From contig OMZO01000011.1 of the NCBI GenBank assembly GCA_900315525.1, positions 62,001 to 126,000 of the forward strand: DNA of 64,000 nucleotides, read 5' to 3'. The stretch's first letter is position 1. Each line of letters opens with the position of its first letter. Shown here one piece after another: positions 9,126 to 18,040 of this stretch. A program made the translations under genes and the position numbers. Origin of the DNA: an uncultured Prevotella sp. GTDB lineage: Bacteria; Bacteroidota; Bacteroidia; Bacteroidales; Bacteroidaceae. The notes under the pieces were generated by a model. That model was not told the DNA's origin. It worked only from the letters and a program-made list of their open reading frames with translations, and searched no databases.

Positions 9126-9190
9126 CGATTAGGGGGACAGATCCATGATTGCTCATATCAAGCGAATCACGCGACCAGTCCCCCTAATCG
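9126..9190. repeat. Nested hairpin/cruciform sequence
   Basis: A perfect 13-bp inverted repeat (9126-9138 CGATTAGGGGGAC with 9178-9190) encloses a second hairpin: TGATTGCT at 9146-9153 pairs with AGC-G-AATCA at 9161-9169, with one bulged G. There is no T-tract. It lies 70 bp beyond the dnaB stop, next to the decayed gene. Function is not known. Confidence 0.6.
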
Positions 9191-9259
9191 TTAGTGATTT
9201 AAACAAAACTCGGTGTACTCTGTGTCTCCATTGTGAAATAAAGGCCCTCCCCTATTTGT

Positions 9260-10810
9260 TTAGAAAGGCAGAGGCCCGTCGCCCGAAGGTGGAGGAATGG
9301 GCGCCCCACTTTCAAAGGGATTATAATCGTCGGGCATAGGCGGATTTCCATCACCATTGATCTTTGAACCGACAATCTCGCCGCCTCCCATCGGAGCACG
9401 GTTGCCTAAGCTCTTCTCCTCGGGGTTCTCAAAGCGGGTAAACTCACCGCGGAAGGTGAGAAGCACATCTCCGGTAGCACCCTTACGGTGCTTGGCGATG
9501 ATGATCTGGGCCATACCATGAAGGTCGCGGCCATTGTCATCCTGATAGATATGGTAATACTCAGGACGATGCACGAAGAGCACCATATCGGCATCCTGCT
9601 CGATGGCACCCGACTCACGTAGGTCGGAAAGTTGCGGGCGCTTACCCTCCAGTCCTTCACGGCTTTCCACACCACGATTCAGCTGCGACAAGGCCAGAAT
9701 GGGGATGTCGAGCTCCTTGGCAAGGCCTTTCAGCGAACGTGAAATCGTTGACACCTCTTCCTGTCGTGACGAGAAGCGCATGCCGTTGGCATTCATCAGC
9801 TGCAGATAATCGATCATGATAAGCTTGACACCATGCTCACGAACCAGCCGGCGCGCCTTGGTCCTCAACTCAAACACGGACAGTCCTGGCGTGTCGTCGA
9901 TATAGAGGGGAGCTCCCTGCAGATTGTTGATGCGCTTGTCAAGCCGATCCCACTCATCGCGGCTCAGCTGGCCATTGAGGATCTTGGAACCCTGAATCTC
10001 GCAGGCATTGGAGATCAAGCGGTTCACCAACTGCACGTTCGACATTTCAAGCGAGAAGAAAGCCATCGGCACCCTCATATCAGCAGCGATATTCTTGGCC
10101 ATAGAGAGTGCAAAAGAGGTCTTACCCATCGCAGGGCGCCCGGCAATGATGACAAGGTCGGAAGCCTGCCAGCCGCTGGTGATGTCGTCGAGCTTGTAAT
10201 AACCCGTAGAGACACCCGTCAGTCCGTCGGTATTGGCAGCCGCCGTCTGAATCACCTTCACGGCCTGCATCAGCACTGGGTCGATGGCCGTATAGTCTTT
10301 CTTCATGTTGCGCTGAGAGAGTTCGAAGAGCGAACCTTCAGCCTCCTGCATCAGTTCCTCCACATCGACGGTCTCATCGAAAGCCTTGGTCTCGACGATG
10401 CTTGCAAAGGATATCAGCTGGCGGGCAAGCGACTTCTGGGCCACAATGTTGGCATGATACTCGATATTGGCTGATGAAGCCACGCGCGAGCTGAGTTCTG
10501 CCACATAGCCGGGACCTCCGACCTCGTCGAGCACGCCCTGCTTCGAGAGCTGTTCTGTGACCGTCAGGATATCCACAGGCTTCTCTGCCATACTCAATTC
10601 CATGATGGCACTATAGATCATCTGGTTGCGCGGTTCGTAGAAACTCTCAGGGCGGAGCGTCTCACAGACGACGGCATAGGCATCCTTATCAATCATCAGG
10701 GCGCCGAGCACGGCCTTCTCCACTTCGAGGGCCTGGGGCTGGAGATGTCCATAGGTATTATCGACGGGCAGTTTCCTTGGTCTTCGTTTATTCTTCTCTT
10801 GTTCTGGCAT
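9260..10810 (-). CDS. dnaB: Replicative DNA helicase
   Basis: A 516-residue DnaB hexameric helicase. The N-terminal primase-interacting domain begins LQPQALEVEKAVLGALMID. The RecA-like domain holds Walker A GRPAMGKTS, FFSLEMSNVQLVNRLI, Walker B KLIMIDYLQLM and LSQLNRGVESRE. The C-terminal extension (~460-516) is Gly/Pro-rich and ends GDGPLPF, like the tip of an SSB tail. It is last in the operon rarA-TRIC-dnaB, 15 nt after the TRIC gene. No intein is present. Confidence 0.96.
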   Translation of the reverse strand: MPEQEKNKRRPRKLPVDNTYGHLQPQALEVEKAVLGALMIDKDAYAVVCETLRPESFYEPRNQMIYSAIMELSMAEKPVDILTVTEQLSKQGVLDEVGGPGYVAELSSRVASSANIEYHANIVAQKSLARQLISFASIVETKAFDETVDVEELMQEAEGSLFELSQRNMKKDYTAIDPVLMQAVKVIQTAAANTDGLTGVSTGYYKLDDITSGWQASDLVIIAGRPAMGKTSFALSMAKNIAADMRVPMAFFSLEMSNVQLVNRLISNACEIQGSKILNGQLSRDEWDRLDKRINNLQGAPLYIDDTPGLSVFELRTKARRLVREHGVKLIMIDYLQLMNANGMRFSSRQEEVSTISRSLKGLAKELDIPILALSQLNRGVESREGLEGKRPQLSDLRESGAIEQDADMVLFVHRPEYYHIYQDDNGRDLHGMAQIIIAKHRKGATGDVLLTFRGEFTRFENPEEKSLGNRAPMGGGEIVGSKINGDGNPPMPDDYNPFESGAPIPPPSGDGPLPF

Positions 10811-10825
10811 ATTATGGATACATTT

Positions 10826-11449
10826 TTATAGTTTCTCACTCTCTTTGAGTACAGGCAGGGAGATATGGTATCTCACGGCGAGGAAGCGCGTGAGGCAAGT
10901 GACGAGGAAACTGACGACGGCACACAGCTCGGTAGTCAATCCCAACGACACAAGACCCCAATAGACAACGCCTCCCAACACGCAGGCCATTGCATAGATC
11001 TCCTTATGGAAAATGACGGGTTCGTTGTTCAGAAGGACATCGCGGATCACACCACCGGCCGAGCCCGTAATGCATCCCATGATGATGGCTACCCAGAAAG
11101 GCTGGCCGAAAGCGAGGCTCTTCTGGATACCGGCGATGGTAAACAGAGCCAGACCAAGGGTGTCGAACACGAACCAGGCATTCTTGAGCGGTTCCATCCA
11201 TTTGCCAAAGAAGGCGACGGTGAGCAAGGCAACGCCCGTACAGATGAGATAGATAGGCGTCGTCATCCAGAAGGGAGTCGTGCCCAGCATGACATCACGG
11301 ATCGTTCCACCGCCAATAGCGACAGCCACACCGCAGACATAGCCACCAAACCAGTCGAACTGCTTGGCAGCCGCATGACGAATGCCGGAAATCGCAAAAG
11401 CAAACGTTCCCAGCAGTTCTATAATTCTGATTATCAGTTCTTGTTCCAT
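10826..11449 (-). CDS. TRIC-type trimeric cation channel (UPF0126)
   Basis: A 207-residue membrane protein with two repeats of the UPF0126/TRIC domain, each with the glycine motif: AIGGGTIRDVMLG and SAGGVIRDVLL. It has about seven hydrophobic segments. Members are homotrimeric monovalent cation channels. The frame is open further upstream, but the start chosen here (MEQELIIRIIELLGTFAFAISG) overlaps the rarA stop as TGATG and gives the usual family length. Confidence 0.85.
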   Translation of the reverse strand: MEQELIIRIIELLGTFAFAISGIRHAAAKQFDWFGGYVCGVAVAIGGGTIRDVMLGTTPFWMTTPIYLICTGVALLTVAFFGKWMEPLKNAWFVFDTLGLALFTIAGIQKSLAFGQPFWVAIIMGCITGSAGGVIRDVLLNNEPVIFHKEIYAMACVLGGVVYWGLVSLGLTTELCAVVSFLVTCLTRFLAVRYHISLPVLKESEKL

Positions 11450-12723
11450 CAGTCTTCGTATCGTTTTCCCCAGTAGTTCACCATGCGTTGCCACAGCTTC
11501 TCCTCCTGAGGGTTGTGCTGCCCGTGCCAGATTCTCTCATTGACGAGTGCGTCGGGCAGATATTGCTGTTCGGTGAAGTGTCCAGGGAAGTCGTGTGGAT
11601 ACTTATAGCCATCGTGATAGCCCAACTCTTTCATCAGTTGCGTGGGAGCATTGCGGATAGGCAGCGGCACAGGTTGGTTGCCTGTGGCGCGCACCAGCGA
11701 CAAGGCGGCATCGATGCCCAGATAGGCACTGTTGCTCTTCGGCGAGGTGGCCAAATAGACAGTCGCCTCGGCCAGCGGGATTCTCCCTTCGGGCCATCCT
11801 ATCTTCATCACCGCGTCGAAGGCGGCATTGGCCAGCAATAGCGCATTGGGATTCGCCAGACCGATATCCTCAGAGGCACTAATCACCAGTCGTCTGGCAA
11901 TAAACTGCGGGTCTTCCCCACCCTCGATCATGCGGGCGAGCCAATAGAGGGCTGCATCAGGATCCGAACCGCGAATGCTCTTGATGAAGGCAGAGATGAT
12001 ATCATAGTGCATCTCGCCGTCTTTATCGTAGGCCAAGGGATTCTGCTGCAATCGCTTTACCACCATCTCATCGGTAATCACGACTTCATCCGAAGATTCG
12101 GATTCTACTGTTAATTCTAAGATATTCAGCAGTTTACGGGCATCACCACCACTAAATCTCAGAAGCGCTCCAGTCTCCTTCAACGAGATATGGCGCTGTT
12201 TCAAAATCTCATCGGTGTGAATGGCCCTGTCGAGCAGCGCCAGCAAGTCATCCTTGTCGAGAGACTTCAGGACATAGATCTGGCAACGCGACAGCAAAGG
12301 GCGGATGACCTCGAACGACGGGTTCTCCGTAGTGGCACCAATCAGCGTGACAATCCCCTTCTCGACAGCCCCCAGCAAGGAGTCTTGCTGAGACTTCGAA
12401 AAACGATGGATCTCATCAATGAATAAAATTGGAGAAGCCTCATTGAAGAACCGTCCCTTCTCGGCTTTCTCGATGACATCACGCACATCCTTCACACCAC
12501 TGGTAACGGCCGACAAGGTGAAGAACGGGGTTTCCAGTCTGTGGGCTATGATCTGAGCCAAGGTAGTCTTGCCGACTCCAGGAGGGCCCCATAAGATAAA
12601 CGACGATATGCGCCCCGCGTCGATCATTTTACGCAGGACGGCTCCTTCACCTACAAGATGCTGTTGGCCGATATACTCATCTAAGGTGCGTGGACGTAAT
12701 CTTTCAGCTAAAGGTTGTGCCAT
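11449..12723 (-). CDS. rarA: Replication-associated recombination protein A (AAA ATPase)
   Basis: A 424-residue RarA/MgsA clamp-loader-like ATPase acting at stalled forks. Walker A GPPGVGKTT is at 46-54 and Walker B ILFIDEIHRF at ~98-107; sensor text (IGATTENPSFEV) and the C-terminal tetramerisation domain (LGYHDGYKYPHDF...) are present. It heads the operon rarA-TRIC-dnaB. The predicted promoter sits so close that the transcript would start only about 4-5 nt before the ATG. Confidence 0.94.
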   Translation of the reverse strand: MAQPLAERLRPRTLDEYIGQQHLVGEGAVLRKMIDAGRISSFILWGPPGVGKTTLAQIIAHRLETPFFTLSAVTSGVKDVRDVIEKAEKGRFFNEASPILFIDEIHRFSKSQQDSLLGAVEKGIVTLIGATTENPSFEVIRPLLSRCQIYVLKSLDKDDLLALLDRAIHTDEILKQRHISLKETGALLRFSGGDARKLLNILELTVESESSDEVVITDEMVVKRLQQNPLAYDKDGEMHYDIISAFIKSIRGSDPDAALYWLARMIEGGEDPQFIARRLVISASEDIGLANPNALLLANAAFDAVMKIGWPEGRIPLAEATVYLATSPKSNSAYLGIDAALSLVRATGNQPVPLPIRNAPTQLMKELGYHDGYKYPHDFPGHFTEQQYLPDALVNERIWHGQHNPQEEKLWQRMVNYWGKRYED

Positions 12724-12731
12724 TTTGGTTG

Positions 12732-12763
12732 CAAAGGTACGTTAAAATGCGAAAAACAACAAA
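12732..12763 (-). promoter_or_regulatory. Predicted promoter of rarA (TTTG-20 nt-TACCTTTG)
   Basis: The -7 box TACCTTTG (12732-12739, minus strand) and -33 TTTG (12760-12763) are 20 nt apart, a full match to the Bacteroidota consensus. It is back-to-back with the promoter at 12780-12810 and predicts a nearly leaderless rarA mRNA. Confidence 0.7.
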
Positions 12764-12779
12764 AAAATCGTCTAAAAAC

Positions 12780-12810
12780 TTGCTAATAAAAAATAAAGTC
12801 GCTACATTTG
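12780..12810 (+). promoter_or_regulatory. Predicted promoter of the hppA operon (TTG-20 nt-TACATTTG)
   Basis: -33 TTG at 12780-12782 and -7 TACATTTG at 12803-12810, 20 nt apart, 19 bp upstream of the first ATG of the operon. Confidence 0.7.
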
Positions 12811-12829
12811 CAGAAAAAATAAGGAAAAT

Positions 12830-13660
12830 ATGGCAAGAACAAAACAACAACAACCCGAGAGCAATCCATCTTTGTCGATTAAGTCTATTACAAAGAGCAG
12901 TGTGTGGGATATCCAGGAAAATGACGTTTTTCGCATGTGGGAAGCAGCCACCAAGGATGCTGAGGTCAAAGAGAACATCCATCATTATTTAGACATCTTC
13001 AAGAGCGCCTTCCTCATTGAGGAGATCAAGGACGACCCTCTGTTGGTGAAAAAGAACTATGAGAAGCGTGGTTATAAGGTGACCCAAATCAAGTTTGACG
13101 AGAACCTGAAGTTTGCCTGGGCCATCAAGAAGCGCCCCATCATGCGCGTGACCGACCTGACCTATGAGAACATCCGCCATATCACGGCAGAGAAGCTGCT
13201 GGAGGTCATCGACCGGAATTTCGGCGGAGGCTGGGACTCACTGTCTCAATCCATCCAAGACATCATCCTGAGCGGTTTCGATATCTCGACCACCACCCTG
13301 CCCAAAGACCGTCTGCACAAGAAAGGCGGCATGTATGACAAGAAGGTGGAAGACGGCTTCGATGTGCTGGAAATAGAAAAAGGAGGATGGGTAGAGGCCA
13401 TTTTCGCCAAGCTCAAGCCAGAACAGGAAAGACTCAGAATGAAGTTCTCTGACAAGCCGGAAGGCGATGAAGACGATGAGGACAATGATGAGGACTTCGA
13501 AGTGGAGGACAACTACAGTTCACACGATGAAGTCGAGGATGAAGTCGAGGATCCCAATGATGACGAGATCACGGAAGACAACTATTCGACGATGGTCGAC
13601 CTGGGTAGTGACGACCCCGAAGACGAGGCCGCCAATATGATAGATTATGTAGATGAATAA
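12830..13660 (+). CDS. Uncharacterised protein with highly acidic C-terminal tail
   Basis: 276 residues, family not recognised. Residues ~20-210 look like a folded alpha/beta domain with no signal peptide or membrane segment (DVFRMWEAATKDAEVKENIHHYLDIFKSAFLIEEIKDDP; GGGWDSLSQSIQDIILSGFDISTTTLP). From ~211 to the end the sequence is dominated by Asp and Glu (GDEDDEDNDEDFEVEDNYSSHDEVEDEVEDP...), with a very low predicted pI. It is first gene of the operon, 19 nt before hppA. A nucleic-acid-mimicking or protein-binding tail is possible; no function is assigned. Confidence 0.7.
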   Translation: MARTKQQQPESNPSLSIKSITKSSVWDIQENDVFRMWEAATKDAEVKENIHHYLDIFKSAFLIEEIKDDPLLVKKNYEKRGYKVTQIKFDENLKFAWAIKKRPIMRVTDLTYENIRHITAEKLLEVIDRNFGGGWDSLSQSIQDIILSGFDISTTTLPKDRLHKKGGMYDKKVEDGFDVLEIEKGGWVEAIFAKLKPEQERLRMKFSDKPEGDEDDEDNDEDFEVEDNYSSHDEVEDEVEDPNDDEITEDNYSTMVDLGSDDPEDEAANMIDYVDE

Positions 13661-13679
13661 ATAAACCATTTTTCAAGCG

Positions 13680-15869
13680 ATGATTATCCCTAATGTATTT
13701 TGGCTCGTCCCTGTCGCATCAATAGTTGCCCTGGCGATGGCATGTTTCTTCTTCATGCAGATGATGAAGGCTGATGAAGGAACACCGCGAATGAAGGAGA
13801 TTGCCCTCTATGTGCGTAAAGGCGCAATGGCATATCTAAAGCAACAATACAAGGTCGTTGGTATCGTGTTTGCAGTACTTTGCATACTCTTTGCATTTAT
13901 GGCCTACGGTCTGAATGTGCAGAATCCATGGGTACCCGTCGCCTTCCTGACAGGCGGTCTGTTCTCGGGTCTGGCTGGCTTCTTTGGCATGAAGACTGCC
14001 ACTTATGCCTCTGCCCGCACAGCCAATGCAGCCCGCGAGAGCCTGAATGCAGGTTTGAAGATAGCCTTCCGCTCGGGTGCCGTGATGGGATTGACCGTCG
14101 TCGGCCTGGGCCTGCTTGATATCGCCTTCTGGTTTGTGATACTGAATCGGTTTGATTCCGATGGTCTGATATCCATTACGACCACGATGCTGACTTTCGG
14201 TATGGGTGCTTCTACGCAAGCACTATTCGCTCGTGTTGGTGGCGGTATCTATACGAAGGCAGCCGATGTCGGAGCTGATATCGTAGGAAAGGTAGAAGCA
14301 GACATCCCCGAAGACGATCCGCGCAATCCAGCTACCATCGCAGATAATGTAGGTGATAATGTCGGAGATGTGGCTGGTATGGGAGCTGACCTCTATGAAA
14401 GCTATTGTGGTTCGGTACTTTCGACAGCCGCACTTGGTGCTTCAGCCTTTGCTACCAGCGTCGGAAACGGCATGCAGTTGAAGGCAGTCATCGCTCCGAT
14501 GATCATTGCCGCAGTCGGCGTGTTCCTCTCACTTCTGGGTATTTTCCTCGTTCGCACCAAGGAGGGCGCAACCATGAAGGATCTGCTCAGGTCACTTTCT
14601 TTCGGAACCAATGTCAGCGCTGTGCTGATAGCAGGCGCTTCATTTGCCATTCTATACTTGTTGGGCATAGACAACTGGCTGGGCCTCTCTTTCTCTGTCA
14701 TTTCTGGTTTGGCTGCCGGTGTCATCATCGGCCAGGCTACGGAGTACTACACCTCTCATTCCTACAAACCGACTCAGAAGATTTCTGAGGCAGGACAGAC
14801 TGGTGCCGCTACGGTCATCATCAAAGGCATCGGCACTGGCATGATCTCAACATGTATTCCTGTCATCACGATTGGTGTGGCAATCATGCTCAGCTATTTG
14901 TGTGCCAATGGGTTCGACTTATCCATGTCGTCAGCCAGCTTGTCACATGGCCTGTATGGTATCGGTATTGCCGCTGTCGGTATGCTTTCGACACTGGGTA
15001 TCACACTGGCGACAGACGCCTATGGTCCTATCGCAGACAATGCTGGAGGTAATGCCGAGATGTGTGGACTGGGTGAAGAAGTGCGTCATCGTACCGATGC
15101 TCTTGATGCCCTTGGCAATACGACCGCAGCTACCGGCAAAGGCTTCGCCATCGGTTCTGCAGCATTGACGGCTCTTGCTCTGTTAGCATCCTATATTGAG
15201 GAGGTTAAGATAGCAATGGCCCGTGCAGGTCAGACGCTGACCAATGTAGCCGGTGACGTGATCTCAGCCACAGACGCCACGATACCTGATTTCATGAATT
15301 ACTTCCAGGTGAACCTCATGAATCCGAAGGTTCTTGTTGGTGCCTTTATCGGTGCGATGGCAGCCTTCCTGTTCTGTGGTATGACGATGGAGGCAGTAGG
15401 CCGCGCAGCAGAGAAAATGGTACAGGAGGTGCGCCGCCAGTTCCGTGAGATTGCAGGCATACTGGAAGGAACAGGTACACCAGACTATGGCCGTTGTGTC
15501 GAGATCTCCACCCGAGCAGCCCAACACGAAATGATCGTTCCGTCAGTACTAGCTATTATCATCCCCATCGTTGTTGGTATCATCCTAGGCGTTGCTGGCG
15601 TCTTAGGATTGCTGGTAGGCGGTTTGGCTGGTGGTTTCACTCTGGCCGTCTTCATGGCCAACTCTGGTGGTGCCTGGGACAATGCCAAGAAGAATATCGA
15701 AGAGGGCAACTTCGGAGGTAAGGGTTCTTTCGCTCATAAGGCATGTATCGTAGGAGACACCGTCGGAGATCCTTTCAAAGACACTTCAGGCCCATCACTG
15801 AATATTCTCATTAAATTAATGTCAATGGTCAGTATCGTGATGGCTGGCTTAACGATCGCATTCTTGTAA
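13680..15869 (+). CDS. hppA: Membrane-bound ion-translocating pyrophosphatase
   Basis: A 729-residue integral membrane PPase with ~16 transmembrane segments that couples PPi hydrolysis to ion pumping across the inner membrane. The active-site run DVGADIVGKVEADIPEDDPRNPATIADNVGDNVGD is intact, as are the DPFKDTSGPSLN-type C-terminal motif and NAGGNAEM. In GNTTAATGKG the key position is Ala rather than the Lys of potassium-independent enzymes, which predicts a K+-dependent enzyme. H+ versus Na+ specificity cannot be decided by eye. It lies 24 nt upstream of the PAP2 gene. Confidence 0.95.
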   Translation: MIIPNVFWLVPVASIVALAMACFFFMQMMKADEGTPRMKEIALYVRKGAMAYLKQQYKVVGIVFAVLCILFAFMAYGLNVQNPWVPVAFLTGGLFSGLAGFFGMKTATYASARTANAARESLNAGLKIAFRSGAVMGLTVVGLGLLDIAFWFVILNRFDSDGLISITTTMLTFGMGASTQALFARVGGGIYTKAADVGADIVGKVEADIPEDDPRNPATIADNVGDNVGDVAGMGADLYESYCGSVLSTAALGASAFATSVGNGMQLKAVIAPMIIAAVGVFLSLLGIFLVRTKEGATMKDLLRSLSFGTNVSAVLIAGASFAILYLLGIDNWLGLSFSVISGLAAGVIIGQATEYYTSHSYKPTQKISEAGQTGAATVIIKGIGTGMISTCIPVITIGVAIMLSYLCANGFDLSMSSASLSHGLYGIGIAAVGMLSTLGITLATDAYGPIADNAGGNAEMCGLGEEVRHRTDALDALGNTTAATGKGFAIGSAALTALALLASYIEEVKIAMARAGQTLTNVAGDVISATDATIPDFMNYFQVNLMNPKVLVGAFIGAMAAFLFCGMTMEAVGRAAEKMVQEVRRQFREIAGILEGTGTPDYGRCVEISTRAAQHEMIVPSVLAIIIPIVVGIILGVAGVLGLLVGGLAGGFTLAVFMANSGGAWDNAKKNIEEGNFGGKGSFAHKACIVGDTVGDPFKDTSGPSLNILIKLMSMVSIVMAGLTIAFL

Positions 15870-15893
15870 AACCTATCATAAATATTAAAGAAA

Positions 15894-17390
15894 ATGAAGA
15901 TAAAATTCTTTCTTATTTTTGTTCTTGTATCGATATGCAATACGCTTTGTGGACAACTATATACACCTGATGCAAGCAAGTTCCTACCAGGACCGTCTGA
16001 TGATACGTCTGTTGAATATATAAAGGATTATTCACAATACGCCTGGGGTAAGACGATGCGAGAGTCACCAGATTGGCTAAACGCGTCAACAGATATCAAT
16101 TATCAGTTAAGCACTTATATCAATGCTTTTTCTCCGTTAATAGGCCTTCAGATATCAAAAAACAATACACCTAGCATTTATATGGTGCTTGACTATATTA
16201 TGACCTATGGCCAAAAGACAATCGAGGAAGCAAAAAATGCATTTAGGTTTGTTTTGCCTCCATACGCAAGATTTAATGAACAGAGTCTTGTATCAACTTA
16301 TGAAGAACAATACTCCAAAGTTAGCTCATATCCATCATCATTCGCCTTTATGGGTTGGCTGACAGCCTTAACACTTGTTGAAATCTGCCCTGACAAACAG
16401 GATGATGTCCTTATTCGTGGCTACAACTTTGGTAATAGTTCAATCATAGCTGGATATAATTGGGATAGTGACGCTATTTCTGCTCGTTATCTTGCAAGTG
16501 CCCTATCTTCTGCATTTCATAATCATTCTCAATTCAACAATTTGATTCTTGCAGCCAGAAAAGAGTATAGAGAGAAAACAGGTATTGACAACTCCATTCC
16601 TGCAAACCCTTCTAGTGAGCCATATATTGATTATGAGGATTTGCCTGATGCTGCCATTTATCTTCCTAAACCTCCCACTGACGAATCTGTGTATTTTGCC
16701 TATGATCTTAATCAACATATTGTCAACAGTAGGAAGAGGAGAGAAGCTGAGGGGGTAACAGCCAGAGCTGATGTTGAATATAGCTTAGATTACTTCTGTG
16801 AAATATTTTCATCTCAGTTCGGCAAGGATATCTCCAGTACGAAAACACCTCAGATATATGAGTTGCTCCGTCGTATCCATCCTTCTGGAAATGCTGCAAC
16901 TCAGGCACCCAAATCATATTATAGAAGACTGCGTCCATATGTCAAATTGAATGAGATTTCCGGATATCCATCTGACGATGAAGGTCTACGAAATACAGGG
17001 TCATATCCTTCCGGACATGCATCAGGTAGCTGGTTGTATGCTCTCGTTCTTTCAGAAATTAATCCTAAGGCTGAAGAAGAAATTCTGGCTCGAGCCTATC
17101 AATACGGTCAGGGGCGTGTCATTACCGGCTTCCACTGGCAGAGTGATGTTGATGCAGGGCGCATCGTTGCCAGTGCAGTCTATTCCCATCTTCATGCTTG
17201 TGATGAATTTATGAAACAGATGAGTCTTGCTAAACAAGAATTTGAGGGTTCTACAGGCACAAGAACGATATCTGTCAAGGATGAAAACGAGAGCAATATT
17301 GTTTATAAACTCAATGGTACACGAGTTGAAGGCACGCCATCCAATACAGGAATCTATATTCAAGGTAACAAGAAAATAGTGATTAAATGA
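15894..17390 (+). CDS. Tandem PAP2 acid phosphatase, first domain degenerate
   Basis: 498 residues with a signal peptide (to ~CGQ, residue 21) and two PAP2 (class A acid phosphatase) domains. The second (~260-440) has all catalytic motifs: K340-x6-R347-P348, P372-S-G-H375 and R408-x5-H414-x3-D418. The first (~30-230) aligns in layout but has lost them: SYPSSF with F150 for His, S183 for Arg and N189 for His, and Leu121 where the KX6RP Arg should be. The C-terminal ~40 residues (VYKLNGTRVEGTPSNTGIYI...KKIVIK) resemble the short tails of Prevotella secreted proteins. It probably acts as a periplasmic or surface phosphatase. Overlaps the next gene. Confidence 0.8.
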   Translation: MKIKFFLIFVLVSICNTLCGQLYTPDASKFLPGPSDDTSVEYIKDYSQYAWGKTMRESPDWLNASTDINYQLSTYINAFSPLIGLQISKNNTPSIYMVLDYIMTYGQKTIEEAKNAFRFVLPPYARFNEQSLVSTYEEQYSKVSSYPSSFAFMGWLTALTLVEICPDKQDDVLIRGYNFGNSSIIAGYNWDSDAISARYLASALSSAFHNHSQFNNLILAARKEYREKTGIDNSIPANPSSEPYIDYEDLPDAAIYLPKPPTDESVYFAYDLNQHIVNSRKRREAEGVTARADVEYSLDYFCEIFSSQFGKDISSTKTPQIYELLRRIHPSGNAATQAPKSYYRRLRPYVKLNEISGYPSDDEGLRNTGSYPSGHASGSWLYALVLSEINPKAEEEILARAYQYGQGRVITGFHWQSDVDAGRIVASAVYSHLHACDEFMKQMSLAKQEFEGSTGTRTISVKDENESNIVYKLNGTRVEGTPSNTGIYIQGNKKIVIK

Positions 17391-18040
17391 ATATAAATCG
17401 TGTATTCCCCCTACTATTCTGGCTCTGCTCTGTTCTATCTGTGCAGGGTCAGAATCTTTCTGACGGTTTTACATCACAGGCGATTCCGGATTCTATTTGG
17501 AATTTGATGCAAGGGAAAACCTATCAACCTAATGACGTTATTCATCGCTCTGATCTGCGTTATCTCCAAGTACTTCATTGGGATTATGACCAGCAGACTC
17601 ATCGGGGAGAACTCATTTGCAACAAGCTAATCGCAGATAAACTGATCAACATCTTCAAAGAACTCTATCGTCAACACTATCCGATAGAGAAAATCAAGTT
17701 GCCTGATAGCTATGGGGCTGATGACGAGAAACAAATGGCAGACAACAATACCAGTTGTTTTTGCTTTCGTAATGTGCCAGACACCAAAAAGCTGTCCTAT
17801 CATGCCAGAGGTCTGGCTATTGATATCAATACACGCTATAATCCCTATGTGCGCTATGTTAATGGCAAGATGGTTGTACAACCTAAAAATGGAAAGCAAT
17901 ATGCCAATCGCAATAAGAACTTTTCTTATAAGATTGCAAAAGGAGATCTCTGTCATCGCCTATTTGTCCAGCATGGTTTTACATGGGGCGGCTCATGGAA
18001 GACATTGAAAGATTATCAGCATTTTGAATATCATTTATGA
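17387..18040 (+). CDS. M15-family D-Ala-D-Ala carboxypeptidase-like metallopeptidase
   Basis: 217 residues with a signal peptide (MNINRVFPLLFWLCSVLSVQGQ). The zinc motifs of M15 peptidases are visible: SYHARGLAIDIN (His-x6-Asp) and the C-terminal DYQHFEYH, with WGGSW between. M15C/VanY-type enzymes trim peptidoglycan stem peptides in the periplasm. It overlaps both neighbours by four bases and so is tightly coupled to the PAP2 and methyltransferase genes. Confidence 0.8.
   Translation: MNINRVFPLLFWLCSVLSVQGQNLSDGFTSQAIPDSIWNLMQGKTYQPNDVIHRSDLRYLQVLHWDYDQQTHRGELICNKLIADKLINIFKELYRQHYPIEKIKLPDSYGADDEKQMADNNTSCFCFRNVPDTKKLSYHARGLAIDINTRYNPYVRYVNGKMVVQPKNGKQYANRNKNFSYKIAKGDLCHRLFVQHGFTWGGSWKTLKDYQHFEYHL

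Noticed and set aside
9126-9190. Nested hairpin considered as an integron attC site
   Set aside because: The outer ends do not give the GTTRRRY/RYYYAAC core pair and no integrase or cassette is nearby.
11450-11494. Upstream in-frame Met (11494) as start of the TRIC channel gene
   Set aside because: The added residues lie inside rarA and do not fit the family; the TGATG overlap start at 11449 does.
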